Of a stretch of DNA of 64,000 nt, positions 22,483 through 35,935 are shown in pieces; position 1 is the first letter of the stretch; each line of letters begins with the position of its first letter. The position numbers were made by a program, and so were the translations under genes. The notes under the pieces are model-generated. The model saw only the letters and a program-made list of their open reading frames with translations. It made no database searches and was not told the DNA's origin. Source of the stretch: Dendrobium chrysotoxum (taxonomy: Eukaryota > Streptophyta > Magnoliopsida > Asparagales > Orchidaceae); contig CM034305.1 in NCBI GenBank assembly GCA_019925795.1, positions 59,074,573 to 59,138,572 of the forward strand, written 5' to 3'.

Positions 22483-24029
22483 CAAGCATATGAAGAAAAT
22501 AGTTATATTATGAGGTAACATAAACCTTATTTTGTACTAGAAAAATAGTTTACCTACAATAATTCGTAAGTATAATTAAGTTGTTTGTGATTTTGTAAGT
22601 ACTATTTATTACTATTTATAATTTCTTCATAACCAAATTTAACTATATTAATTAAAATATTGAGACAAGCTTACGATCTTCTTGTTGTGAAAGGGGTCAC
22701 ACCAATGCGATACTTTCATCATAGCACCACTAAATCTGGAAGTGGCAGCAAAAGTAGTTTTTATCAGATAACAAGTTTAAAAGAACAGCCCAGCTCATTA
22801 CGATTTAAGACTAGAGATTCCTATACTTTAGAATCTAAGATAAGATAATTTATGCAAAAATTCTAAATGCATCACCCACCACCAAGAAGCTCGTAAATGG
22901 TATGCATAAAATTAAAATTCTAATTTTAAGGTAGATTATTTCATAATTAGTTCCTCATAGTCTTCATACTTTACAGGGAGGTAATGAGAATTCATTTTAT
23001 TGTTGACATTTTAGCAAAAGGAGCCTCTTAGTGTATTAGCTTTGGTTTTTGAACTTGAGTTGTTCTTCTGATGTTTCTCCTTGTATGCATGCTTTTCTAG
23101 TTTGGTTAGAAGTATTGTTTATTTTATTTTATTTCTATCTTTTTATTCTATCTTGGCAATGTTTTCTTTGAATTTTCTTTACCATATAAAAAATTATAAT
23201 TTTGGAGTATTTAGGGACCCATCTTTTTGAGGGAGAGGTGTTTTGGCAGAAATTATTAATATTAGTGGAAACCTATTAATGAGAATTTAGGTTGTAAATG
23301 CTAGTGGTAATTGAATCCTAAATAAGGGAAAGGCTTAGGTGTGAATGTTTGGGCACGCAAAGATAATGTTGACATTTGACATAATAAACCTTATATCTCC
23401 ACATCAAAGAAACATAAGTTTGTTACAATTGCATTCATAACCACAACAAATATAAAAACCCACAATTAGAAACAAAATGCATGTAACAAACAAATTATTA
23501 TGTTTACCTACTTATTTATAAGAAGTGTTCCATTCGCAGCATAGCCATTGTTGAAAAGTTGAAACTGAATAAGAAATGGCCTTACAAAATAGTAGAAAAA
23601 TAAATTACTTAAAAGTTATGTAAGATAAACTAAAATATTTTAAAATTATAACACTGTATCATATGCTCTACTAATTGGCTCAAAAATGCAAGAAGTTTAC
23701 TCTCTAGAGTTTAAAGTTGTATCCAATCTCTTAAATCCATCCAACACTTCCTACATTCATTATTGCAATAATCAATTTGAGGGCTAATTAGGCCAAAAAT
23801 GAATTAGCATTTTATATGTAGAAGTAGAGGATAAATAAAGAGGTAAATCAAATTAGGCCAAAAAATGAATTAGCTTTTATTTTTCTAAATTTTTTTTATT
23901 ACATATTTCACCAATAATATATATGCCTTTCAATTTTCTTTAATGGTTAGTGCATGGTATGTTATAAACAACAATAACATCCATCATCCATTTCAACCTT
24001 CAAACCCCCTTAGTGCTATTACATTATTT
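22483..24029. other. AT-rich DNA upstream of the CCT remnant, nothing recognised
   Basis: I looked on the minus strand for further CCT-gene exons and found none. A short minus-strand open stretch around 22670-22800 has no recognisable motif. This region too is missing from duplication copy 2. Confidence 0.4.
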
Positions 24030-26015
24030 AAGATGTGCATTGCTATTTCTAAAAACAATATCTTATTTTGGAGAACCATACAAAAAAATATTTAATTACT
24101 AGCATGAGTAAAGAGTAGGACAACAAGTCAAACAAATTGCTAGCAAATTAATAGATACAAATCTCTTAAATAAGAAAAAATATATATAGTATTTTAAAAA
24201 TAGCATCACCATATAGAATATTTCCTTCAAAATTAACTTGCATAAACTAAAAATGAAAAAAAAAAAGATCTTACCATATTTAGTTAACTCCAATATCTCA
24301 AGTAGTTGAGCTTGATGTAAAAATAAAATTTTTACTACAAAGAAGTTGTTATTCATTTAACAAATGATATTTCTTAAGACGCGGCGATGCCAACATATTA
24401 ATATATGCATATAATGATAGTTTGATTTAGAATTTGTACACCTAAAAAGTATGCGAGTCATAATAAAAAATAAAAATCATAAGACATGCATGACTTGTGA
24501 ATTAAAAATTGCATGTATGCTTTCCAGCTGGCTTCATAAATGCATTAAAAGTATGTTATTAATGGAAATTTATTATACAAAATTAATTTTTTATAATCTT
24601 AACTATCGAATTTTATAAAAAATTACAACTACTAACAAATGACTTCAGTAGCAAATTTGATGCTTTATGGCAGTTTTAAACACTGGAAATTATCTTACAA
24701 AAAGTTTTAGAACTCTAAAAATGTTATGATTAGAATGCATTAGAATGAGTTATGACAACAACTTTATAACCATTAGTGAAGGGATTTGACATCACTTAAT
24801 ATTGCAGTGGTTAAAATCATTAATAACCTTTTGAAATGATTTTAACCAATGTTTGGCTATAATAATAATAATAATAATAATACAAAGAGATCAAACTCCT
24901 AGGCTCCATTATTGAAATCAAAAGAGAAATGGGATCACAAGATTGGTTAGAGAAGAAGGAATATGGAACCTAAGATCAATATTTGGAGAAGTGTGAAGGA
25001 AACCTCATGTTCCAATTTAGATCACATTTTGGTTTTTTAACAAATTTTAGTTCCATTGTTATTAAATCTCAAACTTATAGTTCTTGAGAGATATTTTTTT
25101 TTTAGTTCTTTCAATAAATACTAAGAAAGAAGTTTTAGGCTTTGTTTGGGATAGCCTTTTTATTGCTTTCTAAAGAAGCATTTTAGTACAAAAATTTTTG
25201 GTTTAAATTTTTTTTCTACTAAAAAACTATTTTAGAATGTAGTAAGAAAGCTGTCCCAAATGAAGCCTTAGTTGAATCCAAATAAACATTTTAATGTAAA
25301 AAAAATAGTAAAAACAACATCAAATTAAAAAAAAAAATAAAACTAAGGAATAGGTACTATACTTAGCTTGTAAGTCTTCAATTTAATAAATGATAAGATA
25401 GAAGTATTCAAAAAATCTAATCAAAAAAGAAAAATTTAGCATTATATACAAACAAATTAACAAAGCTAAAGGTTAATGGATAATTAAGAGAAAAAAAATC
25501 AAAGTGTTTAGAGGAGATTGTTTACCACAAACCTCAATGATTTTTGTTTTGTTGCGTAGATCAAAAGCAATGGGAGCAAGCATGGCTAGGGAATCTTTTT
25601 TGAATGGGGTTAAATTTGGTCAATATAAATACTTTAGTGAAAATGTCTTGGTTTAAAAATCCAATATTTCTTGCTATGGTTAAAAAAGATACTACAAAGT
25701 AAATGTTATTGTCATAAATAAAGAATATTTGTAGTTCTTGAACTCGCACAAGAAAATCTTTATAGAAGCATTAATTGTTCTTCACTCTTAGTCTTGTTAC
25801 TTGATGCATAAATATTTAAGATAGGTAGGTACTTATATACATTGAAAATTTACCTACCCACATTATTCACCTACTTAAGCAATATCAACATTTGATTCTT
25901 CATGTACAAAACCTACCACACACATTTGTCACTTCTATTACTTTACATTTAAATTTTTGAAAAATTTACTGTCAACAACTATTATTACTATCAACAACTA
26001 TCTTAAACATATTTT
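24030..26015. repeat. Repeat X, copy 3 (with MITE, without RTE insertion)
   Basis: This matches 38209-40195 almost throughout and, more loosely, 6850-10300. It lacks the RTE tail and the CACTA element of copy 1, so it shows both empty sites. It carries an (AAT)n microsatellite at about 24862-24884 and the 130-bp MITE at 25138-25267. The right end (TTAAACATATTTTCCAA, about 25999-26015) is cut by the L1 ORF2 fragment. No coding function is supported. Confidence 0.65.
25138..25267. mobile_element. Tourist-like MITE, 130 bp (copy in X3)
   Basis: The inverted ends are GGCTTTGTTTGGGATAGC and the complement of GCTGTCCCAAATGAAGCC, flanked by TTA at 25135-25137 and 25268-25270. Related X sequences at about 8735 and 11500 lack the insertion and keep a single TTA-like site (AATTTAGTTGAATCC), confirming the target duplication. 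The interior is AT-rich and non-coding. Confidence 0.85.
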
Positions 26016-27733
26016 CCAACATTAATGAAGTTGAAATTAATGTTATTGACTTGGATAAAGTCAACTTGGATGATCCGACTAGTGACAACCTCATTACTCT
26101 CAATAATGCTAAAGTGAATCTCTTTCATTTGCAGTCCCAGGAGAAAACTTTTTTGAGGCAGAAAGCTACTTCCAGGCTTATCCTGGAGAGGGAGATAGGA
26201 ACACTTAATTTTTTTATGCTATGGTTAACAAGAAAAGTGTTATGAATCATATTCATAAAATTACTACTGCTGATGGTACCTCTTATGAGTCTGATGGTTT
26301 GAATTTAAACATGGTATTGAGCATTTTATAAACATTTTTAATAATAATGTTAACACCTTGTCCATTAATAATCCTTCCTATATTCCTCACATTATCAGTG
26401 ATAGGGAAAACTAATTACTTTCCCTTCCTCAAAGATTAAATGGAGATTCTATGGCTGGCCCGGATGGTTACACCACTAAATGTTTCCATGAAGCTTGGGA
26501 TGATGTTAAAGGGGATGTCATTGAGGCTGTGAAAGATTTCTTTACTGGCAATCAATGGAAAAATAATTTTTTTCTTCTTCTAACATTATTTTAATTCCTA
26601 AAAATGAGGCCGCCAATCAATGGAATGATTTTAGAGTAATCAGCCTTTGCTTTTTTCTCAATAAGTTAACTCTAACAATATTTTTGGTTGTCTGGTTAAT
26701 ATTATTCCTAGAATGATCTTATATAATCAAACTAGTTTTGTGAAGGGTCATAGCATCTTCGACAATATCCTTCTTGCTCAAGAAATCACTCACGATATTA
26801 ATGCTAAAGTGAGGAGGGGCAATTGAAACTTGATATCACCGAAGCCTATGATAACCTCAATTGGAATTTTGTGTATGAAGTTTTTTCTTTATTTGGTTTT
26901 AGTTCTTCCTTTATTTTACTTATTAAGAATAACATTGAAAATTATTATTTTTCTATGATCATTAATGGGAGGCAACATTGTTTCGTTAAATCTTCTCATG
27001 GCCTTCGGCAAGGTGACCCGATTTCTCCTACTCTTATTATTATTATCCTTGAATATCTTTCTAGGGGCTTAGAGGAGTTGCATAAAAGGTATCCCAAGTT
27101 TTTTTATCGGATGACATGTGGTATTCCGATAACCCACTTCAGCTTTATTGATGATTTCATTATCTTTTCTAATGGTTCTATCAATAACATCAAGATATTC
27201 TGTAGATTTCTTTCTCAGTTCCAAAAAATTAGTGGGTTGTATTAACAAATACAAGAGTGGTTTTATTGCAGCCAATTCTGTGAATCAGTCTAGAATTTGT
27301 GCTATTTAAAGATTATGTGGTTTTAATTCTATGTCTTTGCCTATTAAGTACTTGGGGACACCTCTTTTTAAAGGCAAAAAAAAACTCATTTATTTGAAGA
27401 CATTTTTACCACTATTCATAGGAAACTTTCTGCTTGGTCTTTTAACTTCCCATCTTTAGGAGGCATGCTTGTTTTAATTATAAGTTTGTCGAATTCTATT
27501 CCTATTTTTATTTTCCACACTTCTCAACCTACTATGACTACTTGTCTTAGAATGGAAAGAATCTTTAATAAGCTCTTCTAGGGTTTAAAAAATAATACAT
27601 CGATAATTTGTCGAGCCTCTTGGAAGAAAATGTGGTGTTTTATAGGAAGTGGTTTTAGGTTGCAAGAATATTATGGATATCATCCAAGTCTTTTCTCAAA
27701 ACCTTTGGTTTTCCTTAGATCCAATAAAAGCTT
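26016..27733 (+). pseudogene. L1 ORF2 fragment, linker and reverse transcriptase (L1-b)
   Basis: The fragment is 5'-truncated inside the linker before the RT domain (DKVNLDDPTSDNLITLNNAK near 26052) and runs through RT. It has SMAGPDGYTTKCF (26450-26490), HSIFDNILLAQEI, LDITEAYDNLNWNF (motif A, 26825-26866), HGLRQGDPISPTL (motif B, near 27000), FSFIDDFIIF (motif C; FIDD where FADD is usual, both Asp kept) and the PIKYLGTPLFKG block near 27335. One stretch (26823-27245) stays open for 140 codons. It stops abruptly at AAGCTT (27733) where the paralogue at 41932 continues, marking the right breakpoint of duplication copy 1. It is dead through stops, frameshifts and truncation. Confidence 0.9.
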
Positions 27734-27913
27734 ACAGATATATATATATAGCTTACAGATATTTGTTAATACCGATATATATATATAGCTTACAGATATT
27801 TCTTGCTATGGTTTTCCTTAGATCCAATAAAAGCTTACAGATATTTGTTAATACAGATATATATATATATATATATATGAATGTATGTATTAACAAATAT
27901 ATATAAAGAGAGA

Positions 27914-27964
<51 letters not shown>

Positions 27965-27990
27965 TAAATTAAAAGCTTTAAATTTGAAAT
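27734..27990. repeat. Simple-repeat junction of the segmental duplication: (TA)n, (GA)n
   Basis: TA-rich blocks alternate with copies of an AGCTTACAGATATTTGTTAATA word and a second copy of the preceding LINE end (TTTTCCTTAGATCCAATAAA at 27812). A (GA)n tract of about 55 bp follows at 27907-27961. To the left is LINE ORF2; to the right, sequence equivalent to about 7390 begins. This is the join between the two duplication copies. Confidence 0.8.
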
Positions 27991-28513
27991 CTTTAAGTCT
28001 AAACGACCAATTGTTGGAGATTTATAATACAAAATTAATTTATCATAAACTTAAACTTATAATTTTATACAAAATATTGCTACCAAAAAATATCTTTAGT
28101 AGCGATTTTTGAGATTCTTGGTAATTTTAAGTAATGAAAATTACCTTGCAGTGGTTTTAGAACCACTAAGAAAGCTATGTTGTAATGCCCAAAAATGACT
28201 TTCAACATCAGTTTTATAATCACTAGCGAGGGGATTTCACAACACTTAATGTTATAGTGCTCAAAAATGTTGCTAGCTTTTTGTAACGGTTTAAACCATT
28301 GAAAGGCTATAAAAATAATAAAAAGAAGAGAAAAAGCTACTAGGAACTTTTGCTAAAATCAAAAGTGAAATGAAATAATAAAGATTGATCAGTGAAGAAG
28401 GCATGAGAAATGCAAGATCTACATTTGGAGAAGTGTGAAGGAAATCTCATTTTCTAGTGTAGAGCACTTTAGCTTTTTGTTTATTTTCAGTTTAGTTCCA
28501 ATCTTATTAGGCT
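27990..28513. repeat. Repeat X, left part (start of duplication copy 2)
   Basis: This matches 7390-7898: TTAGTAGCGATTTTTGAGATTC near 28094, TTGCAGTGGTTTTAGAACCACT near 28145, and ATCTCATTTTCTAGTGTAGA near 28443. It is non-coding. Confidence 0.7.
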
Positions 28514-29215
28514 AGAGAGGGAGTTAAAGGTATACTTGGACTATGGAGGTTAACCTTAAAGGTTAAATTTCATTTGAGTATCTAAAACCAAATACGTGGA
28601 GTGTAATTTTAGTAATGGATCTAGTGGGGGGACTATAACCTTGGGAAATCAAGCCATTAATATGAGTACAAATTTTAGAAATCTCAGGTTTATTGTTCAA
28701 CATGATAGTGAAATAGATGAGGATATTATTTGTAGAATTCAAGTTGGATGGTTAAAGTGGAAGAATACACCACGCCTGTTGTGTGGTAGAAGGAAAAATT
28801 CTATGAGATGTTGGTGAAACCTACAATACTTTATGGCAAAGAATGTGGGCCACTAAAAGTGAAACATAAAATTAAGTTAAGTGCTGCAAAAATGAGGATG
28901 CTTAGGTTGATGAGTGGCTTCACTCTTAGAGACAAAATGTGAAATAAGTATATATGTGAAAGGTTGGAGTAGCTCCAATGGAAAATAAGATTAGAGAGAG
29001 TCTTCTTAGCTGGTTTGGTCACTTAAAACATCAGCCTTCCAATGGCCCGATTAGGAGAGTACATGTATTAGACAAAGCCTATTTTAATAATTGTAGAGGG
29101 AAACCTAAAAAGACTTTGTTAGAAAATACTAGAAATGACATTTTTTTAATTATATTTAAATGAGAATTTGACTCTTAATAAGACACATTGGGGAAAAATG
29201 ATTCTTCGAGCCAAG
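28514..29215 (+). mobile_element. RTE-clade LINE, 3' fragment (copy 3)
   Basis: Same family and position as 7899-8649. Frame-corrected remnants are FRNLRFIVQHDSEIDEDI near 28675, GWLKWKNTPRLLCGRRKN near 28748, LYGKECGPLK near 28830, MRMLRLMSGF near 28893 and SWFGHLKHQPSNGPIRRVHV near 29010-29060. The (TTG)n tail and last roughly 50 bp are missing: it fuses at GAGCCAA/GATATTAAG (about 29212) directly to sequence equivalent to 12615, a deletion relative to copy 1. A few short frames remain open, but the domain is dead. Confidence 0.8.
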
Positions 29216-30750
29216 ATATTAAGACTTTTTTTTTTCAAAATTTCATAAGTGTATCAAAAAAGAAAAAAATTAAAATTGTCATTTTAAGTTATTAACATAA
29301 CACTTTCTAATCTTCCAATATCTTTTTGTAGTAATAACTAGAAAAAAAAATTATGCTTTGCAAAGAAGTACATTTTTCTTTCCAATTTTAAATATAAAGT
29401 AATTTAAGATATTATACTTTAAGAAAAACATTTAACAGAAGCATAAAAAATTATAATATATTTCCATTTATATTGCATAAGTTTATAATCACTTATACTT
29501 CTAAAAAAATGATTACAAAAATATATTTATGAAGACCAAAATAAAGCTTTTTTGTCAAATATAAAAGTAACAAAAGGGATAGCATATGATGATTTCCTAA
29601 CAAAAATATAATTTTATTTTAAAATTTGAAAATTTTGATTGGATGTTGAATTCTTGTTAATTTAATACTTTGGTTGTTATCATATTGCTACTTTACTATC
29701 AGCTGGAGAAGTGAAAATGAGATAGAAACTCTTGGAATTCTTACTTAAAATGAATGACAAAAATGAATAAATTCTACCACACACAAACCACAGGAAAAGA
29801 TTAAACTGACTAAGAGAATCTTAATTAAGGTAATTATATATAAAAACAAATAAAAAATTTCAAATTTATCAAAAATTGAATCATGTAACTACTCAAGAAG
29901 TCACGCTAGCAGCTGGCAGCCTTGCACCCGCATTGCGGCGCGCTGGAAGCACTGCGCGTCCTGCCTGCACAACATCGCGCTAGTAACCCCGCGCGCTCTT
30001 CCCACATTACATCATTCTAACAACCTTGCATGTCCCGCCTGCTCTGCATCTCACTAGCAAACTCGTACCTTAAATAAAGTTCAAGCCTATAGGAAGCTCA
30101 GGATATTGCCCCTTCAATTTCCATATAGCATTTCACTCATCTATTTCTACTTATGCCATCTTAAAACTATGAACATTTCATGGAGAGGTGGAGGGAAAAG
30201 GAGGATTTTGATAGGTAATTTCTCTTCTAGGTATCATTTTTGAGTTAGGGTAAGCTGTATTTTCTTTTATTCCTTTCTGGATGCAAAAAAAGATTGTATA
30301 TTAGTTTATAATGTGATGTCGCTGAAATTTGACACAAATATTATTTAAGAAGGGTAAGCTTGGGAGAAATACAGCAAAATTCATACCAAAAAAACCATGT
30401 AATAGTTAGTATGACATGCATTCAGCAGGATCTTTCACTATTTATGTACTCCTTGGTAGATTTAATTGTTGTTCATGTACATAAATAAACATTCATAGAA
30501 GTTAAGATCATTTCTATTAAGTGTAACTAGCACAAACAAATAAATTAAATTTGAAAGGGAAATCTACGAGAGTGTTGATAGTGAGATTATGTGTTCTACC
30601 ATTTGGGACAAAATTTCATTAGAATACTCATGGATTCCGCCGCCACGAAATGTTAGTTTCCATTGAATACAAATCAACACTAAGTGATTTTGGTGGTTAG
30701 TACAAGAATTTAATGTACACCTTTACTAATAAAATTATGATAATGTGTTT
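29216..30750. repeat. Tail of repeat X and duplicated block Y, copy 2
   Basis: 29216-29390 equals 12615-12850; 29391-30750 equals 12861-14165. The GC-rich patch is at 29905-30060, with CGCGCTGGAAGC, CGCGCGCTC and CCTGC words. The ATG frame matching copy 1's possible first exon starts at 30171 (MNISWRGGGKRRI) and ends at an AGGTATCAT possible donor. There is no other coding signal. Confidence 0.55.
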
Positions 30751-31261
<511 letters not shown>

Positions 31262-33693
31262 TAGGTCCTCTTAGAAGAATATGTCTGGTCCTTTTCATGA
31301 TGGGGTGCTTGGGTGTCAAAATCTTGTTGGCATGGCTTTGGCTTTCTCTCATAAATTGTGGTTTTTATCTAGATCCAAGAAAGGTTTCTGGGCTAAGTTC
31401 ATGTCACAAAAATACTACAAGAATAATCACCCTCTTTCATGAAATTATAAGGTCTCTCATTTCATGGTTTGGAAAAGGCTTTGCATTATTAAGTGGGAAG
31501 CTGAATAGTACATTCAAACAAGTATAGGCCAAGGTAAAATCTTTTTTTTGGCAAGATAACTAGATTGGACCAAATTCTATTAATAAACTTTTTGAATTCT
31601 CAAACTATTGCATCTACTAAGGTTAATAACTTCATTGAGAATGATAGTTGGAATGCTAGCAAATTACTAGAGCTAATTCCTGATAATTTAGTTGATATGA
31701 TTATTTGGATTCCGTTACAAATGCCTAGTGAGAATCTAATTTTTTTAAGTTGTCTACTTCTAGGAACTTTGCTCTCAAGAATGTGTGGAATACTGTTAGT
31801 CCTAAATCCTCGCTATTTGGCATAAGAATATTCCTATTTTTTTTCTATTTTAGTCTGGCGGGTCTTCATAACTTGCTGCCTATTAATGTTATTTAATTAA
31901 AAAAGTTTAAATATCCCCTCAAGATGTTAATGTTGTTACAATATAGAAATAATAAACCATATTTATTTGAATGGTTCCATTGATATTAATGTTTGGAGAT
32001 ATTTCTATGTAAAAGTGATGTTAGCTCTATTTTACTTTATTGGTTTTCCCCTATCAAAGGTTATATTAACAATCAGATTCCTATCCTTATCATGTGGTTC
32101 CATTGGATGGAGAGGAATGATTCTAAACATAGAGAGATTAAGATGAATTTTAGGCATATAATTTCTAAAGTGCAAGACAAAATTCTATAACCTATTTTTG
32201 TTAATTTTAGCGATGCTAGCAATTTTCATAATTGCAGTTTTGTTGCTCATTATTTTTGTATTGAATTTGGCCCTCAAGTGCATGAGAAATTAGAAAGCAT
32301 TATTAGGTGGATTAAGCCTCCCTTCCCTTATAGTAAAATGAATATAGATGGTGCTGTTAATTCCCTAACTACTGGTGGTGGTGGGATGATAAAAGATCAC
32401 TCAGGCAATGTTATTTTGGCTTTTGTGGGTCCCTTTATCCATAGAAATGTTATTACTATTGAGGTTAAGGCCTTTTCTTATGGCCTCATTCTATGCTATT
32501 CTTTGGGTATTTATGATGTATGTTTTGAGGAAGATGCACTGCTATTACTTCATATTATAAATGGTGCTAATGTTAGCATCCCTGAGAATTTGCACATCAT
32601 TAGAGAGATCAAATAGTCTTTGAATAAGTTTAATTATTCTCTGACCAATATCTATCGTGAGGCAAACTCTTGCGCTGACTGGGTTGCAAGTTTTGGGTAT
32701 TAATTAAACTCTTTATAGGTGTTATTTGAGTTAGATTTACCTCAAAATTCTAAGTGGAATTATTCATTTGGGCAAAGAAGGTTTGCCTTATATAAGCGTT
32801 TAAGACTGGGTTGTTGTTCGTGCTATTATTTTGGTTTAGTGTGTTTTAATTTTTTTTGGGTTTGATGTTTGTTTGTGTGTCCATTATTCCTGAGTGGGTG
32901 TTTGAGCTCTCTTGTAGGTTTTTTATTTTTACTGTTTGTTCTATTTGTTGCTTTTGGCTGGGGTGGATTTTGCTTGTGCTGGTCAATAGCTAGCAACCTT
33001 CCATTTTATTGTTTGGGTCTTATGTTCTTTGAGGTTTTTTCCTTCTCTAAAATTTTGTTGGTTGTGTCCTTTCATTTCTCTAGCTTTGGGTGGCTACCTT
33101 TTTATCACCTTGGGGTTACCTATCTTTTGAGGATTTGGATGATCATTTTCACCTTACTCATGTCATGGTTCTACTCATTTTCCTAGACTATTTTTGAGTG
33201 GTTTCCTTCCCATATGTTGTGTAATAGTCTTAAGCCAATTATCAACACTTTTCGATTGCATATGTTATGGTTGTTCAGTTGTAAAATCCCCTTAATTAGC
33301 TAGCTAATGTCGGTGTCTCTACTGTCCATGCCATTTATCTCATCCATTGGTATGTATCCTTCATTTATATTATAATAATTTTTTTACTATTTCACTCTAT
33401 TTTTGAAGTTTTAGTGTACGTGCTCTACTTTTTTTGTAGAATGATGATTTATACTTGGATCTTAAAGGCTATGAAAGCCCTAGCTTATTTTTTTGGTATG
33501 ACTGCTTACTTGCCATTTTACTTTACTTTACTTTGAACTTTAGTAGGGATCCTATGCTTGTAGATTTCATTTTTCTTTTTGATTGTTAGCTCTTTGAGCA
33601 AGTAGTAAGCATGTTATCCCTCTAAGGACATGTACTCCTTTTGGATATTAAAATGCAGGCCCCTTCGAGAGTTTTAACCAATATATATCTATA
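31262..33693 (+). pseudogene. L1-type LINE ORF2 C-terminus plus 3' UTR (L1-a, copy 2)
   Basis: Less truncated than its paralogue at 14185. Blocks: LGVKILLAWLWL (the GLGxxNL...A..LA...W segment after RT), MVWKRLCIIKWEAE, FFWQDN, a worn zf-RVT (LLGTLLSRMCGILL; WFSPIKGYINNQIPILI; MWFHWMERND at about 32090-32120), and RNase H 32278-32700. The RNase H keeps catalytic-like residues: MNIDGAV (Asp), TIEVKAFSYG (Glu) and FEEDAL (Asp), with EANSCADWVASFG at the end. The 3' UTR runs to about 33690 with AAGGACATGTACT and GCAGGCCCCTTCGAGAG. Multiple stops and frameshifts make it dead. Confidence 0.85.
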
Positions 33694-34369
33694 ATGTATA
33701 GTTAATATATGAAATGATTAATTCTTGTACTTACCAAAGATCTCCCATTTTAATACTATTTGGAATCTCATTTTTTGTGTAACAATTCTCAAACATTTCA
33801 ACTTATGTAGGGGAACAGCTTGTGATATTCTCCTACAATAAATAATAAATAACCTAAAAACATAATTTAAAAAAATATCAAAAGTCAAAAGTAAAGTGAA
33901 ATAACAAAAACTTCTTTTTTCCAATTGTGTGCATTAAAGTTTTTTCGAATATAATTTTTTATTTTACTTAGTTGCATGTTGAACATAAGTTTAAATTTAA
34001 AAAAAACTAAAACATGCATATATAATAAAAAATTTAAAAGATATGATAAACTACCATTGCTTCTTCTGAATTCTAATAGCATAAAATATTTCCACTAATT
34101 TTTAAGTACTATTCTGGGAACATTCCATATTTGTTCTTCAATAAACATATTATGATTACAAGCTGTAGATTTAACAACTTTTTTCTACTTCCATCATTTT
34201 TTTCCAATTGATTGAAGCACCCAAACAGCACTTTTAGTAAAAAGAATATCAAACTTCTCATGAAAAAATTGTTTGAGCTTCATAAAAAATGTTTAGCTAT
34301 TTCATATATACTAATAACAAAAAATACAACAAATACATTAGAAAAATAAAAATAATACCTCAACAACAA
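33694..34369. other. Duplicated AT-rich DNA beside the transposase exon
   Basis: This equals 16173-16890. Minus-strand open frames (33718-33924 and 33885-34082) could be worn exons of the CACTA-type gene, since one ends at a TTTGGTAAGTA donor-like site near 33740, but they contain no recognisable domain. Confidence 0.4.
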
Positions 34370-34628
34370 CTAACATAAATTTAAAGATTTTGGCATCTTA
34401 TCTAAATTTCTAAAATCAAGTGGTGCATATTTCCCATTTGGAGCAATACTACCCAAAAACTCAATAAATAATGCTCTCTTCTCTCCATTAGGTTGACCGT
34501 AGTTGTTAAAATTTACAACAATTCATTCTCCACGATGTTAGCTTGCATAATATCTCCAATTACTACATATATGTTGGACCTCTTTTATGCTTCTATTCCT
34601 CATTGATTCTTTATGTTGCAAATTGTCT
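34370..34628 (-). pseudogene. Exon of a CACTA (En/Spm) type transposase_24-like gene, copy 2
   Basis: The minus-strand paralogue of 16891-17152. It is closer to the family pattern in its second half: NNYGQPNGEKRALF, then IEFLGSIAPNGKYAPLDF and DKMPKSLN. The first half has stops (in the HRGE.IVVNF region). The FLGSIA segment is complete here but shortened in copy 1. The two copies together make the transposase_24 assignment firmer than either alone. Confidence 0.6.
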
Positions 34629-35064
34629 TTTTAAAATTAAAATCATATAATTAAATTATAAGAACATTTTAAATAATATTAAAAGTTCTAAAAATATTTT
34701 AATCAAGTTTCTAACCTTGAATAGAAATTTCAATAATATTTCTTGAAATATCCATATCATCTTCACAAGGTTTGCTCATACTATATTTCAAGCATATGTT
34801 ATTGTGTGTCATGGCATTTTTTCATTAAATCTACAACAAGAAATCTAATTTTATTTATCTTGTGATTTTTGTATTGTGTGATAATATTAGATGGAGTAAA
34901 TATTTCCAAAAGTTATCAACACTAAGTTATTAATGAGATAATAAAGTTTACAAAAGAAAGGATATATTACGATAGAGCTACGTTAAATAAGGACATTAAA
35001 GAAAATTTGATTTATGCATGCATCACCATTGAAACCAAGAATGCAAGTTTGGAAGACATTGATA
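34629..35064. other. Duplicated AT-rich DNA between transposase exon and minisatellite
   Basis: This equals 17153-17589. It probably holds an intron and a worn upstream exon of the minus-strand transposase-like gene. Nothing else is recognised. Confidence 0.4.
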
Positions 35065-35935
35065 TATCTTTCAAGCAACAGTGATTGGAGGATAGTAGTT
35101 AGATGATGGTGATCTAAGGATTATAGTCAATGAGCGACCATGATCAAAATGATTATAATTAGGCGATGATGGTCAAAAGTGGATGATGTTTTTCTGAGAA
35201 TCCTATTCAAATGATGGTGGTCTGATGTCCTTATTTGAAAGATAATATAGGTCAAAAAGACCATAGTCGACCCATAGTTGACCAATGCTAGATAAAGGAC
35301 CATAATCAAGTGATGGTGATCCAAAGATTGGAGTTAGTAGGAGATAGACATCAATGGACTGTAGAAAGTAAGAAATGGAGGTTAGAGGACTTTAGTCGAC
35401 AGGTGATGGAGGTGGGAGGATTGTAGTCAAAGAGAGATCGAGGATGGAAGGACTATAGATGGGTGATGGTGGTTAGAGGACTAGAGTTAGGTGATGGTGG
35501 TCAAAGGTCTATCGTCATGTGAATGCGTTCAAAGGATCGTTGCCCAGTAACGATGGTTCAAGAATTATAGCTGACAGGAGAAGAAGGCCGAGAGGACCAT
35601 AGAAGGGTGATAGTGGTTAGAGATCCATACATTATTGATGGTGGTCTGAGGATCTTTTTTGAGTGATAGTGGTTCAAGAACTATAGTAGGCAGTGATAGA
35701 GGTATGAAGGACCATGATTGGGTGATAGTGGTCAGAGGGATATAGTTAGATGATAATAGTTCAAGGATCATAGTGAGGTAAGTAAACTTTGAGGACTACA
35801 GTCAAACGATGGTGGTTAAAGGACTTTAGTCCATGAGCCATAGTGATCCAAAGAACATTGTTAGCCAATGGTAGATGCCAAGAGGACTGTAGTCTACTAG
35901 CGATAGAGATCAATAATGACAATTATGCGATTGTG
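35065..35935. repeat. Degenerate minisatellite, roughly 28-bp unit (copy 2)
   Basis: This matches 17590-18470 unit by unit with point changes and small indels. Words such as GGTGATGGTGGT, AGAGGACTATAG and TCAAGGATCATAG repeat. Antisense open frames in this stretch (35127-35324, 35565-35771) simply translate the repeat. Confidence 0.75.

Noticed and set aside
27907..27961. (GA)n tract considered as a GAGA-type regulatory element
   Set aside because: A pure dinucleotide run at a duplication junction with no gene to regulate.
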